Shown here: positions 1 to 15,325 of the stretch, one piece after another
Numbering within the stretch: the stretch's first letter is position 1
Layout of the letters: each line of letters opens with the position of its first letter
Made by a program: the position numbers and the translations under genes
The notes under the pieces: model-generated
What the model was told of the DNA's origin: nothing
Seen by the model: only the letters and a program-made list of their open reading frames with translations
Database searches by the model: none
Assembly: GCF_018885265.1 (NCBI RefSeq)
Contig: NZ_CP076538.1
Location: 2,516,001-2,580,000, forward strand
From: Amycolatopsis aidingensis
GTDB taxonomy: Bacteria; Actinomycetota; Actinomycetes; Mycobacteriales; Pseudonocardiaceae
Direction of reading: 5' to 3'
Length of the DNA: 64,000 nt

Positions 1-605
1 GGGATCGTTCGCGGCCCATGCTTCGGGACATCGGCGCCGCGGGCCCCAGATCAGGCCGGGGCGCATACCCTCACGGACAGACAGCAGGCCCAGCAACGCC
101 GCCATGCCGCGGCGGGTCAGGTGCATCAGACCGCTCAACGATGCCACAGCGCGGAACATGCCGGGGTGGCGCATGCCGTACCGCAGCGCGCCGTATCCGC
201 CCATGGACAGGCCCGCGGCCATTCGCACCTCGCTGGCGCCGTACTCCCGCTCCAGCAGCGGCAGTAACTCGCCGAGATGGAATGTCTCCCAGCGGGGCAC
301 GGTGCCCAGCCGATCCGGCACCCGCCAGTCGGTGTAGAACCCCAGCCTGCCCGCTTCCGGGATCGCGACCAGCATGTTGCCGTTCTCGGCCAACCGCGCG
401 ATCTCGGTGTGCCGCACCAGGCTGTGATGATCATCCGAGGAGCCGTGCAGCAGATACAGCACCGGATACCCGGCATACCCGCCCGGCTCCCAGCCCGGCG
501 GGGTGAGCAGGGTGACCCCGACCTCCCTGCCCACCGCGGGCGAGAACAGCCGTAGCTCGCGGACCGTGCCGGTCGATGCGCCGTCCGCGAGCACGGTCAG
601 TCCGC

Positions 606-609
<4 letters not shown>
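1..609 (-). CDS. Esterase / mycolyltransferase-like alpha/beta hydrolase, 3' end cut by window edge
   Basis: An alpha/beta-hydrolase-fold esterase of the EstA/esterase D/antigen 85 superfamily; 203 residues are visible and the C-terminus lies outside the window. The oxyanion segment YLLHGSSDDH is near residue 50 and the nucleophile elbow GLSMGGYGALRYGMRHP near residue 140, so Ser in GxSxG is the expected nucleophile; the Asp and His would lie in the missing part. Its ATG overlaps the PKS stop codon as ATGA, so it is translated with the PKS and probably acts on its product, hydrolysing it or transferring an acyl chain to a carbohydrate or glycerol. No signal peptide is visible at this start, unlike secreted Ag85 proteins, so a cytoplasmic or editing role is possible. 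Family assignment is secure; the acyltransferase role is inference from context. Confidence 0.85.
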
Positions 610-7160
<6,551 letters not shown>

Positions 7161-7165
7161 CGGTA

Positions 7166-8959
7166 CTACGCACCCCCAGTGCCGGTACTACCGCTGCCGG
7201 ACCAGAACTTCTCCCTGGTGGCCGCGCGCGCGATCTTGCCGCTCGAGGTGCGCAGTACGCTGCCCGGCCGGACCAGCTCGAACCCGCGCAGCTTGACGTC
7301 GTGCTTGGCGGACACCGCCTTGCGCACCGCCTTGGCCACCTCGGCCGGGTCGACCTCGTCCTCGCCGCCGCGGGCGCGGTACTCCGCCACCACCGCGGCG
7401 CCCTCCTCGCCCGAGTCCGTGCTGACCGCGAAGGCCGCCACGTGATCCCGGCGGATCGCCGGGTGCGCGTCCTGCACGGTGAGCTCGATGTCCTGCGGGT
7501 AGTGGTTCTTGCCGTCGATGATGATCAGGTCCTTGATCCGGCCGGTGATGTAGAGCAGGCCGTCGTGGAACACCCCGAGGTCACCGGTGCACAACCAGCG
7601 TGCGGCCGGCGTGCCCTCCGGCGGGTCGGCGATGGTTCCGCCGAAGGTGTCCTCGCTGCGCTGCACTATCTCGCCACCGGACTGCTGCCAGTAGCCGTCG
7701 GCCACGTTCGGGCCGTGGATCCAGATCTCGCCCACCTCGCCGTCCGGCCGCACCGTGTGGGTGCCAGGGTCCACGATCCGCACGAACTGGGCATGTGGCC
7801 TGCCCGCCGCCACCAGGTCCAGCGCACCCTCGCTGCCCGGTGGCACCGGCACCGCGCGGTCACCGGCGAGCGCGGTGCGGTCGAAGGAGGTGACCGTAGG
7901 GCCCTCCTCCCTGGTGTTGGTGACGAACACCGTGGCCTCGGCAAGCCCGTAGGAAGGCCGGTGCGCCGCCGCGGAGAACCCGCAGGGGCCGAACGCCTCC
8001 TGGAAACCGGCGATTGTGCCTGCTCGTACCGGTTCACTCCCATTGATCACCGCGCGTACCCCGGAAAGGTCCAGTCCTTCCCGGTCGGCTTCCTTCACCT
8101 TTCGCGCTGCGTACTCGAACGCGAAGTTGGGGGCGGCCGCGAAGACATTCGGGTAGTCCGACATCTGGCGCAGCCAACGCGCCGGGCGCATGATGAAGTC
8201 GAACGGGGACATGAACACCGAGTGAGAACCGAACAGCACCGGAATGGTCAACAGCTGAATCAGTCCCATGTCGTGGAAGAACGGGATCCATCCCGCGCAG
8301 GTCCACGACTCGTCCACGTGGAATGCCGTCCCGCCCTGCCAGGTGTTGCTGACCACCGCGCGGTGGGTGATCACCGCGCCGGCCGGGGTGCGGGTGGAGC
8401 CGGAGGTGTACTGCAGGTAGGCGGGGTCGGCCAGGTCCAGCTCGGGCGCCAGGAACCCTTCCCCGGCCGCCGGGTCGATGGCGTCCACCGCCATGATCTG
8501 CTTCGGCATCGGCACCGGGGTCTCGTCGGCGAGCCCGCGCAGCGTGTCCACTGTGCCCTGTCCGGTCAGCCATACCTCGGGTGAGCAGTCGGCCAGCGCG
8601 TTCACCAGCCGGTCACCGTGCTGGCTGGCTTCCGGCGCGAACAGTGGGACGGCGATGGTACCGGCATGCAGGGCGCCGAGGAAGCCGATCACGTAGTTCA
8701 GGTCCTGTTTGGCCAGTACCGCCACCCGCTGACCACGGGAGGTGACCTGGGCCAGCGCCGCGGCGGTGGCGCGCACGCGCGCGGCCAGTTCGTTCCAGCC
8801 GATGGTGTGCTCGACGCCGGTGCGCTCGGTGGAGTAGTCGAGTTGCGTGAACGCGGGGTCAACACTGTCCGCACGGTCGAACAAGTAAGTCGTCAGTGGT
8901 CGCAGCTCCGGGACCACGTCCTCCGGCGAAGCCGGCGACGGGTGCTCAGCCAACGACAT
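7166..8959 (-). CDS. Fatty acyl-AMP ligase (FadD32-like)
   Basis: Adenylates a long-chain fatty acid and passes it to a carrier protein without free CoA. The ATP-binding loop YTSGSTRTPAGAV and the FadD32-type segment WIPFFHDMGLIQ are clear, and the C-terminal hinge GKIARAATREKF matches the acyl-AMP ligase subgroup. The stop lies 5 bp before the PKS start, so the two are co-translated and the N-terminal ACP of the PKS is the likely acceptor. Two in-frame ATGs exist six bases apart; AGGTGA abuts the upstream one (8965) but is spaced six bases from the downstream one, which is therefore preferred (597 residues). The adenylating role is strong; chain length is unknown. Confidence 0.93.
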   Translation of the reverse strand: MSLAEHPSPASPEDVVPELRPLTTYLFDRADSVDPAFTQLDYSTERTGVEHTIGWNELAARVRATAAALAQVTSRGQRVAVLAKQDLNYVIGFLGALHAGTIAVPLFAPEASQHGDRLVNALADCSPEVWLTGQGTVDTLRGLADETPVPMPKQIMAVDAIDPAAGEGFLAPELDLADPAYLQYTSGSTRTPAGAVITHRAVVSNTWQGGTAFHVDESWTCAGWIPFFHDMGLIQLLTIPVLFGSHSVFMSPFDFIMRPARWLRQMSDYPNVFAAAPNFAFEYAARKVKEADREGLDLSGVRAVINGSEPVRAGTIAGFQEAFGPCGFSAAAHRPSYGLAEATVFVTNTREEGPTVTSFDRTALAGDRAVPVPPGSEGALDLVAAGRPHAQFVRIVDPGTHTVRPDGEVGEIWIHGPNVADGYWQQSGGEIVQRSEDTFGGTIADPPEGTPAARWLCTGDLGVFHDGLLYITGRIKDLIIIDGKNHYPQDIELTVQDAHPAIRRDHVAAFAVSTDSGEEGAAVVAEYRARGGEDEVDPAEVAKAVRKAVSAKHDVKLRGFELVRPGSVLRTSSGKIARAATREKFWSGSGSTGTGGA

Positions 8960-9368
8960 ATGCATTCACCTACACGGTTGTTAGAGGGCAGGCTGGCTGT
9001 CGGGTTGCCCATCGCAGCACTGAGGGACGTCTTCGCGCGCTGTTTGCGAATGTGTTTCGTCTCAGCTGGTGCATTCCATTTGTTGATTCGGCAACCACCA
9101 CGACAGTGTGGGGATCGTGGAGCGCGAAATCACGCTATCGGCTGATGAGCGAGCATTACCGTAGCCATGCCGCCAACGGGGCGCAAGCCGGGGGTGGGGG
9201 TTTTTCACCCACTGGATAGGTGCCTTAGCGTGTGAGGCACTGACTCTGCGCGGTCGGATGTGAAGCGGATGAGCAAGCGAGGGTTATCGCTGCCCGGCCG
9301 CCGGGGGTGCCGGTAGGCGGTGCGCATGGGGGCGTCATCCTAGTAGCCCCGCGAGGGAAGGCGGACAC
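8960..9368. promoter_or_regulatory. Divergent intergenic region upstream of FAAL-PKS and MFS genes
   Basis: No gene is evident in this 409-bp stretch. Reading toward the FAAL gene there is a weak sigma-70-like pair, TTGCGC (9186-9181) and TACGGT (9163-9158), 17 bp apart, which would give a leader near 190 nt. Toward the MFS gene the last bases contain GGAAGG as ribosome binding site. A 21-bp dyad lies in the middle and is listed separately. The promoter call is by eye and weak. Confidence 0.35.
9220..9240. promoter_or_regulatory. 21-bp dyad, candidate operator
   Basis: GTGCCTTA, five bases, TGAGGCAC: 8-bp arms with one mismatch. It sits about 125 bp before the MFS start, just upstream of the candidate FAAL promoter. 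Half-site spacing suits a dimeric HTH regulator; which one is unknown. The TetR gene near 13 kb has a differently sequenced dyad beside it, so it is not an obvious partner. Confidence 0.4.
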
Positions 9369-10832
9369 GTGGCAGACGGCGAACTCGGCAGGACCACCTC
9401 GGAACGCAGCCCTGAGCAGGTGCTTTCTCCGCGAGGTCCGCGCGGCAGGCCCTGGCTGACCCTGGTCGCGGCCGTCCTGGGCGGTGTGCTGGTCGGCCTG
9501 GACGGGACCGCGACGACGATCGCGGCCCCGTACATTTCCGCCGAGGTGGGCGCTACGCTCGGTGAACTCGAACTGATCGCGAACGCCTATCTTGTGGCGC
9601 TCGCCATTGCCCTGCTGCCCGCGGGCAGGCTCGCCGACCGGATCGGTCGGCGCCGGACCTTCCTGCTCGGTGTGCTGATCTTCGGGCTCGCCTCGCTCGG
9701 GATCGCCCTTTCCGGCACGGTCACCGCGTTGGTGCTGTTCCGGGTGCTGCAAGGCCTTGCGGGTGCGCTGTTGCAGCCTGCCGCGCTGGCCCTGTTGCGC
9801 AATGCCTTCCCGCCCGGCAGGCTCGGTCTTCCGCTTGGCATCTGGGGCGGGGTGAACGCGCTGGCCATCGGGCTCGGACCGGTGATCGGCGGGGTGATCG
9901 TGCAGGGCTTCAGCTGGGAAGCGGTCTTCCTGCTGAACGTGCCGGTCGCCGCGGTTGTGATCGGTCTCACTTTCTGGGCGGTGGCGGAGTCGAAGGGCTC
10001 CCCGAAGGGAGTCCCTGGCGCGCTGCGCGGCCTGCTGCGCAAGCGCGCCGTGTCGCTGGGTACGGTGCTGGTCGGCTTCAGCTCCTTCGGCGTGTTCGGC
10101 CTGCTCTTCCTGCTCACCCTGTACCTGCAGAACGCGCGCGGGCTGCCGCCGATCCAGGCCGGCGCCTGGATGCTGCCGCCGACCTGCGTGGTGGTGTTGT
10201 CGGCACCGCTTGGTGGGCTGCTGGCACAGCGGTTCGGCCCACGCTGGCCGGTGTCGGCGGGCCTGCTGTTCGTCGCGGGCGGTCTGTTCAGCCTCGCCGG
10301 GCTCGGCCCGAGGTCTGGCTTCGCCGACCTGCTGGTGCCCGGAGCGCTGGTCGGTTTCGGCACCGGCCTGTGCGTGATCGCGGCGACCGAGGCGATTCAC
10401 GGCGCCACCCCGGAGGAGTCCAGCGGCAGCGCCTCGGCACTGCAGCAGATGGCGACCCAGATCGGCGGGGTGCTGGGGATCGCCACGGTGGGCACGATGA
10501 TGTCCTGGCAGGTGCTGCGCACCCTGCCTGCGCGCAGCGAGCAGGCAGGGCTGCCGGAACCGGTGACGGGCGCGATCCTGCGCGACACCGACGCGGTGGC
10601 GCAGGGCACGGTGCCGGCGGCGCTGGACGGGATGGCAGGGGCGTTGGGGCACGCCGTGCGCGCGGTGGTGCGGCTCGGCTTCACCGACGCCATGGGGATC
10701 GCGATGGTGGTGCTGGCCGGGGTGACCCTCGTAGGCGTGGCAGCGGCGTTGTGGCTTCCGCGTCCGGTTCGGGCGGCTGCCGCCGAACCGGGGCCCTGCG
10801 AGCCCGAGCCAGTCGGCTCGGCCACCAGATAG
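9369..10832 (+). CDS. MFS exporter, DHA2/EmrB-QacA type, 14 TM
   Basis: A 487-residue major facilitator of the drug:H+ antiporter-2 family. Motif A is visible as GRLADRIGRRRTF between TM2 and TM3, and motif C-like GPVIGGVIVQGFSWEAVF follows TM5, both typical of exporters. Hydrophobic segments fit 14 helices. The GTG start is backed by GGAAGG eight bases upstream. It diverges from the FAAL-PKS genes and runs tail-to-tail into the MMPL gene, overlapping its 3' end by 152 bp. It may export the PKS product or give self-resistance; substrate unknown. Confidence 0.92.
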   Translation: MADGELGRTTSERSPEQVLSPRGPRGRPWLTLVAAVLGGVLVGLDGTATTIAAPYISAEVGATLGELELIANAYLVALAIALLPAGRLADRIGRRRTFLLGVLIFGLASLGIALSGTVTALVLFRVLQGLAGALLQPAALALLRNAFPPGRLGLPLGIWGGVNALAIGLGPVIGGVIVQGFSWEAVFLLNVPVAAVVIGLTFWAVAESKGSPKGVPGALRGLLRKRAVSLGTVLVGFSSFGVFGLLFLLTLYLQNARGLPPIQAGAWMLPPTCVVVLSAPLGGLLAQRFGPRWPVSAGLLFVAGGLFSLAGLGPRSGFADLLVPGALVGFGTGLCVIAATEAIHGATPEESSGSASALQQMATQIGGVLGIATVGTMMSWQVLRTLPARSEQAGLPEPVTGAILRDTDAVAQGTVPAALDGMAGALGHAVRAVVRLGFTDAMGIAMVVLAGVTLVGVAAALWLPRPVRAAAAEPGPCEPEPVGSATR

Positions 10833-12858
10833 CGCGGCCTACGTCCACCGCGAGGGTCGGCACCAGCAGCGAGCGCACCACGAAGGTGTCCAGCAGCACG
10901 CCGAAGGCGACCAGGAAGGCCACCTGGGCCAGGAACAGCACCGGGATCACCGCCAGCGCGGCGAAGGTGGCCGCCAGCACCACCCCGGCCGAGGTGATCA
11001 CGCCGCCGGTCACCTTCAGCGCGTGCAGCGTGCCGCGCTCGGTGCCCAGCCGCGCGGTCTCCTCCCTGGCCCTTGTCATCAGGAAGATGTTGTAGTCGAT
11101 GCCCAGCGCCACCAGGAACACGAAGGCGTACAGCGGAATGGCCGGATCGGCGCCGGGGAAGTCCAGCAGGTCGTTGAACACCAGCGCGCCGACGCCGAGG
11201 GTGGCGGCGAAGGACAGCACCACGGTGCCCATCAACAGCAGTGGTGCCAGCAGGGACCGCAGCAGCAGCGCGAGCACCACGAAGATCACCACGAGCACGA
11301 TCGGGATGATCGCGTTGCGGTCGTGTGTCGCCGCGGCGAGCATGTCCACCTGTTGCGCGGTCTGCCCGCCCACCTTGGCCCGCGCGCCGGGGACGGCGTG
11401 CAGGGTCTCGCGCAGCTCGCGCAGGGTCTGCTCGGCCGCCGCCGAGTCGGCGGGGTCGGTCAGGGTCGCGTTGATCTCGACCATGCCGTCCACGGTCTTC
11501 GGCCCGGCCGCCGGGTTGCCCGGTTCGGCCGGGGTCGGCACCGCGTCGGCCACGCCGTCCAGCGCGGTCGCGGCGTCCAGCACCTGCCCGGCCGACTGCT
11601 CGGTGGTCATGATGACCGCGGGGCTGCCGGTGCCGCCGGGGAAGTGCGCGGTCAGCACGTCCTGCCCGGTGACGGCCTCGACCTCCTCGAGGAACAGCGC
11701 CTGCTGGGTGGTGCCGCTTGCCTTGAGCGAGGGCACGAAGGCCACCCCGGCCAGTAGCACCAGCGTGGTGACCACCCAGGTCCAGCGGGGCCGCTTGCGC
11801 ACCAGCTCGGCGATCCGGTCGAAGATGCCGTGGGTGACCTTGCGGTGCTTGCGCGGTACGGCGTCCTGGGGCCAGAACGCGGACCTGCCGACCAGGAGCA
11901 GGGCGGCGGGCAGGTAGGTGAGCGAGGCCAGCAGCGCGCCCGCGATGCCGATCGAGACCACCGGGCCGAGGCTCCGGTTCGAGGTCAGCTCGCTGACCAG
12001 CATGCACAGCATGCCGAGGATGACCGTGCCGCCGGAGGCCAGGATCGGTTCGAAGGAGGACCGCCAGGCGGTACGCATCGCGTCCAGCACCCGCGGTTGG
12101 CGCATCAGCTCCTCGCGGTAGCGGGCGACCAGCAACAGGGCGTAGTCGGTTGCCGCGCCGAACACCAGGATCAGCAGGATGCCCTGGGTCTGGCCGTTCA
12201 GGATGAGCAGGTCCTCCTCGGCGAGCAGGTAGATGATGGCCGAGGAAGTACACAGCGCGAGCCCGGCCGAGATCAGCACGATGATCGGCAGCAGCGGGCT
12301 GCGGTAGACCAGGATCAGGATCAGCGCGACCGTGCAGGCCGTCACCAGCAGCAGCATCCCGTCGATATGCCCGAAGACCTCGGCGAAGTCGGCGTTGTAC
12401 CCGCCCGGCCCGGTGACGAAGGCCCGCAGGCCCTGCGGCAGTCCTTGCTCCAGTCCGGCGCGGATGTCCTTGACGCGCTCGCTGGCCTGGTACGGGTCCT
12501 CCCCGGACAGCGGCAGCACCAGCTGGATGGCCGCGCCGTCCTCGGACGGGATGGGTGGCGAGGCCTGGCCCACCAGGCCGGGTGAACCGGCCAGCTCGGC
12601 GGCCTTGGCCCGGACCGCCTCGGTGTCGGCCGGGGTGAGGCCCGCGGGCCGCTCGAAGACGACCACGGCCGGCATCAGGGTGCTGTCGGTGAACCGTTCC
12701 TGCAGGTCGGAGACCTCGGTCGACTCCGCCGTGGCCGGGAGGAAGGAGCCGGGGTCGTTGCTCTGGACCTCACTCAGCTTGCCAAGGAAAGGGCTGCTCG
12801 CGCCGCCGAGCAGCAGCCACAGCACTACCAGCAGGGCAGGCAACAGCCAGCGCGCCAC
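10681..12858 (-). CDS. MMPL/RND-family transporter (MmpL-like)
   Basis: About 725 residues with two repeated RND modules, each a helix, a large extracytoplasmic loop and a five-helix bundle, as in MmpL lipid transporters. DYALLLVARYREE in the first module and DYNIFLMTRAREE in the second are the conserved TM4 motifs. The core ends at WWPSRLA; a Pro/Arg-rich tail of about 40 residues follows and lies antisense to the MFS C-terminal coding region. The start used is a GTG eight bases after GGGAGG. A longer frame from TTG at 12909 is unlikely because that codon falls inside the 17-bp dyad. Probably moves a lipid or glycolipid, plausibly the PKS product; controlled by the TetR gene behind it. Confidence 0.9.
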   Translation of the reverse strand: MARWLLPALLVVLWLLLGGASSPFLGKLSEVQSNDPGSFLPATAESTEVSDLQERFTDSTLMPAVVVFERPAGLTPADTEAVRAKAAELAGSPGLVGQASPPIPSEDGAAIQLVLPLSGEDPYQASERVKDIRAGLEQGLPQGLRAFVTGPGGYNADFAEVFGHIDGMLLLVTACTVALILILVYRSPLLPIIVLISAGLALCTSSAIIYLLAEEDLLILNGQTQGILLILVFGAATDYALLLVARYREELMRQPRVLDAMRTAWRSSFEPILASGGTVILGMLCMLVSELTSNRSLGPVVSIGIAGALLASLTYLPAALLLVGRSAFWPQDAVPRKHRKVTHGIFDRIAELVRKRPRWTWVVTTLVLLAGVAFVPSLKASGTTQQALFLEEVEAVTGQDVLTAHFPGGTGSPAVIMTTEQSAGQVLDAATALDGVADAVPTPAEPGNPAAGPKTVDGMVEINATLTDPADSAAAEQTLRELRETLHAVPGARAKVGGQTAQQVDMLAAATHDRNAIIPIVLVVIFVVLALLLRSLLAPLLLMGTVVLSFAATLGVGALVFNDLLDFPGADPAIPLYAFVFLVALGIDYNIFLMTRAREETARLGTERGTLHALKVTGGVITSAGVVLAATFAALAVIPVLFLAQVAFLVAFGVLLDTFVVRSLLVPTLAVDVGRAIWWPSRLARARRAPVRRQPPEPDAEATTPLPRLRGSPRPAPPSRSPWRR

Positions 12859-12904
12859 ACCCACGTCCTCCCGCTCATCTCCGGCGTCGTCGGCAACTTT
12901 CTCA

Positions 12905-12921
12905 CACAACGCCGCGTTGTG
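12905..12921. promoter_or_regulatory. 17-bp perfect palindrome, TetR operator candidate
   Basis: CACAACGC, one central C, GCGTTGTG: a perfect 8-bp inverted repeat in the 82-bp gap between the TetR gene and the MMPL start. Size and location fit TetR-family autoregulated operators. Its presence argues that the MMPL coding region starts downstream of it. Confidence 0.6.
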
Positions 12922-12940
12922 ACGCCCGGAAGAGTGACCC

Positions 12941-13573
12941 TCAGCGGCCCGCCGCGTCCTCCTGCACGGCGGGGAAAACCTCGGCGACGAGGGTGTGCAG
13001 GGACTTGCTCAGCAGGGCGTGTACCTGTTCCCGGTTCAGCGCCCCGCGCACCAGCCACTCCCTGCCCGCGGCCTTCACCATGCCCCCGTAGGCGCGGATC
13101 AGCGCGTTCAGCTCATCCCACTGCTTGTTGTCCGGGGGGACGCCGACGGCCTCCAGCACCCGGTCCGCGGACTCCCGGTCGGCCTCGGCGAGGATCTGCT
13201 CCACCTCGGCGTCCCGGCCGATTCCCTCCGGGGCGATGGCCGCGAGCCACATCTTGCCCTGCTTGGTCACCATGTTCAGGAACCAGTCCACCGCCGCATG
13301 CGTCCGCTTCTCCAGCGAGCCCTCCGGCAGCAGCTCCACCGCGAAGTGGGGCACGGTCATCGCCCGCCGGATGACCGCGAGGTACAGCTCGCGTTTGGTG
13401 CCGAAGTAGTGGTTGATCAGCCCCCTGGCGACCCCGGCTCGCGCCGCGATGTCCGATGTGGACACCTCGGCGTATGGTCGTTCGCCGAACAGCTCGGCGG
13501 CACAGGCGAAGATCTGTTCCCGGCGCTCGTCAGGTTCCAGCCGCCGCCATCTCGGTGCTGAGTCCGTGGTCAT
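12941..13573 (-). CDS. TetR-family transcriptional regulator
   Basis: 210 residues. The N-terminal HTH is typical: IFACAAELFGERPYAEVSTSD then IAARAGVARGLINHYFGTK, residues about 20-65. The ligand-binding half has no recognisable subfamily signature. It lies directly upstream of the MMPL exporter on the same strand with a perfect 17-bp palindrome between them, so it most likely represses the transporter. Just upstream of its ATG, TGTCACGTGCGTCACA contains two GTCAC direct repeats 9 bp apart, a possible second site in the divergent region shared with the dehydratase gene. Confidence 0.93.
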   Translation of the reverse strand: MTTDSAPRWRRLEPDERREQIFACAAELFGERPYAEVSTSDIAARAGVARGLINHYFGTKRELYLAVIRRAMTVPHFAVELLPEGSLEKRTHAAVDWFLNMVTKQGKMWLAAIAPEGIGRDAEVEQILAEADRESADRVLEAVGVPPDNKQWDELNALIRAYGGMVKAAGREWLVRGALNREQVHALLSKSLHTLVAEVFPAVQEDAAGR

Positions 13574-13660
13574 GCGCGTATTTTGTCACGTGCGTCACAG
13601 CGCCGGTGTCCGGCGGCCTGCGGGAGCCGTGTCTCCCGGCGCTGGGGCAGACTGGCTCGC

Positions 13661-14635
13661 GTGGATCTGGTGACTTTGAATGACATCCGCGAGGCGGCCG
13701 AGCGGATCCGGGAGGCGGTCGTCCGCACACCGGCGCTGCCCTGCACCTGGGCGGACCCGCGGCGTCCGCTCTGGCTGAAGCCGGAGAGCCTGCAGCCGGT
13801 CGGCGCGTTCAAGCTGCGGGGCGCGTACAACGCGATCGCGCGGCTGGACGAGCGGACCCGCGGCCGGGGCGTGGTTGCCTACTCCAGCGGCAACCACGCC
13901 CAGGCCGTGGCCTACGCGGCCCGGCATTTCGGCATTCCGGCACATATCGTCATGCCGGACGTGACCCCGCAGGTCAAGATCGACCGGACCAGGGAGTGTG
14001 GCGCCGAGGTGGTGCTGGTGCCGATCGGGGAGCGGGAGTCGGCGGCGTACGAGCTGGTGGCCGAACGCGGCGCGGTGCTGGTGCCGCCGTTCGATCACCC
14101 GGACGTGATCGCCGGGCAGGGCACCGCGGGCCTGGAGCTGATCGCCGATGTGCCCGATGTGGACGTGGTGCTCATCCCGGTGAGCGGCGGCGGGCTGGCC
14201 TCGGGAATCGGAACGGCAATCAAGGCGTTGTCCCCGGGCGTGCAGGTGATCGGGGTGGAGCCGGAACTGGCCGCCGACACGCGGGAGGGCCTTGCGGCCG
14301 GTACCCGGGTCGACTGGCCGGTGGACCGGCGCAGCCGGACCATCGCGGACGGGCTGCGCTCGCAGCCTTCCGAGCTGACCTTCGCGCACCTGCGCCGGGT
14401 GCTCGACGGGGTGGTGACGGTCAGTGAGGAGGAGATCCGCTCCGCGATGGCCGTGCTGGCCACCCGCGGACGCCTGGTCGCCGAGCCGAGCGGCGCGGTG
14501 GCGCTGGCGGCCTATCTGGACCATGCCGGTGAGCTGCCGGCTGGCCGCACCGCGACGGTGATCTCCGGCGGGAACGTCGATCCCACCCTGATGGTGGAAG
14601 TGCTCACCGCGCACGGTGCCCCGGCAGGCCGTTAG
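13661..14635 (+). CDS. PLP-dependent threonine/serine dehydratase-like enzyme
   Basis: 324 residues, fold-type II PLP enzyme. Lys51 in GAFKLRGAYNA forms the Schiff base; SSGNHAQAVAYAA is the Asn/His loop that holds substrate carboxylate, and SGGGLASGIG binds the PLP phosphate. It has no C-terminal ACT domain, so it resembles catabolic threonine/serine dehydratases rather than biosynthetic IlvA. Expected reaction: L-threonine or L-serine to 2-oxobutanoate or pyruvate plus ammonia; a serine racemase or related activity cannot be excluded. The GTG chosen places the conserved N-terminus correctly; sequence upstream looks non-coding. Divergent from the TetR gene. Confidence 0.88.
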   Translation: MDLVTLNDIREAAERIREAVVRTPALPCTWADPRRPLWLKPESLQPVGAFKLRGAYNAIARLDERTRGRGVVAYSSGNHAQAVAYAARHFGIPAHIVMPDVTPQVKIDRTRECGAEVVLVPIGERESAAYELVAERGAVLVPPFDHPDVIAGQGTAGLELIADVPDVDVVLIPVSGGGLASGIGTAIKALSPGVQVIGVEPELAADTREGLAAGTRVDWPVDRRSRTIADGLRSQPSELTFAHLRRVLDGVVTVSEEEIRSAMAVLATRGRLVAEPSGAVALAAYLDHAGELPAGRTATVISGGNVDPTLMVEVLTAHGAPAGR

Positions 14636-14672
14636 TTTTGGATCACGAGACATCGCAGGGAAGGGGAATCGC

Positions 14673-15077
14673 ATGCTGTTCGGTGACGAGCACGTACGCC
14701 GGTACGAGGAGACCGACGGTGAGGTCGGGCACATCTGGGAGAACAACGCCCCGACGCTGATCCTCACCACCACTGGGCGCAAGAGCGGCCAGCCGCGCAA
14801 GTTCGCGTTGATCTACCAGGAGCACGAGGGGGACTACGTCATCGTGGCCTCCAAGGGCGGGGCCGACTCGCACCCGGGCTGGTACCTGAACCTGCAGGCC
14901 AACCCCGAGGTGGGTGTGCAGGTCGGGGCCGATAAGTTCACCGCGCGCGCCCGCACTGCAGGCCCGGAGGAGAAGGCCGAGCTGTGGCCGAAGATGGTCA
15001 AGGTGTGGCCGTCCTACGATGACTACCAGGAGAAGACCGATCGGGACATCCCGGTGGTCGTGCTCGAACGCGTGTAG
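14673..15077 (+). CDS. Deazaflavin (F420)-dependent nitroreductase-family protein
   Basis: 134 residues of the Ddn-like split beta-barrel family. The signature LTTTGRKSGQPRKFALIYQ and GGADSHPGWYLNL match F420-binding members from mycobacteria and streptomycetes. These enzymes use reduced F420 for quinone or enone reduction, usually in the cytoplasm or at the membrane; the physiological substrate is unknown. ATG is preceded by GGGAAGGGG. It starts 37 bp after the dehydratase stop and may be read through from it. Confidence 0.9.
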   Translation: MLFGDEHVRRYEETDGEVGHIWENNAPTLILTTTGRKSGQPRKFALIYQEHEGDYVIVASKGGADSHPGWYLNLQANPEVGVQVGADKFTARARTAGPEEKAELWPKMVKVWPSYDDYQEKTDRDIPVVVLERV

Positions 15078-15105
15078 GCGCAGGTACTGAGGAGATGACA
15101 GGCCG

Positions 15106-15279
15106 ATGGCACAGCAGTCCTCCGTCGATGTTGTCGGCTTGCTGACCAAGCTCGCCGAGGCCCAGTTCAAGGCCGAGCGTGGCGAGCTCGACCCGGCCGA
15201 GCTGCCCGGCCTGGTGCGGGCCCAGCGTATCGTCCGGGAGTTCGCCGAGTGGCCCGTCGAGGCCGACTCGGACCGCTGA
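15106..15279 (+). CDS. Small conserved-looking hypothetical protein (57 aa)
   Basis: A 57-residue acidic, helix-rich peptide beginning MAQQSSVDVVGLLTKLAEAQ. There is no membrane segment, Cys cluster or recognised motif. GGAGATGACAGG upstream supplies a plausible if distant ribosome binding site, and the reading frame fits neatly between the nitroreductase and PlsC genes on the same strand. Codon bias is normal for the window. Function unknown; judged a gene from position, bias and lack of an alternative frame. Confidence 0.6.
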   Translation: MAQQSSVDVVGLLTKLAEAQFKAERGELDPAELPGLVRAQRIVREFAEWPVEADSDR

Positions 15280-15325
15280 CGGACTGGGTGCCGACATTTC
15301 CACTACCGAAGATTCGACGGATACC

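Noticed and set aside
11023..12585. Plus-strand frames opposite the MMPL gene
   Set aside because: Gln/His/Arg-rich shadow sequence; the minus strand has clear RND motifs.
12859..12909. N-terminal extension of the MMPL protein from a TTG codon
   Set aside because: The TTG is inside a perfect operator-like palindrome, while a GTG downstream has GGGAGG at good spacing and precedes the first helix.
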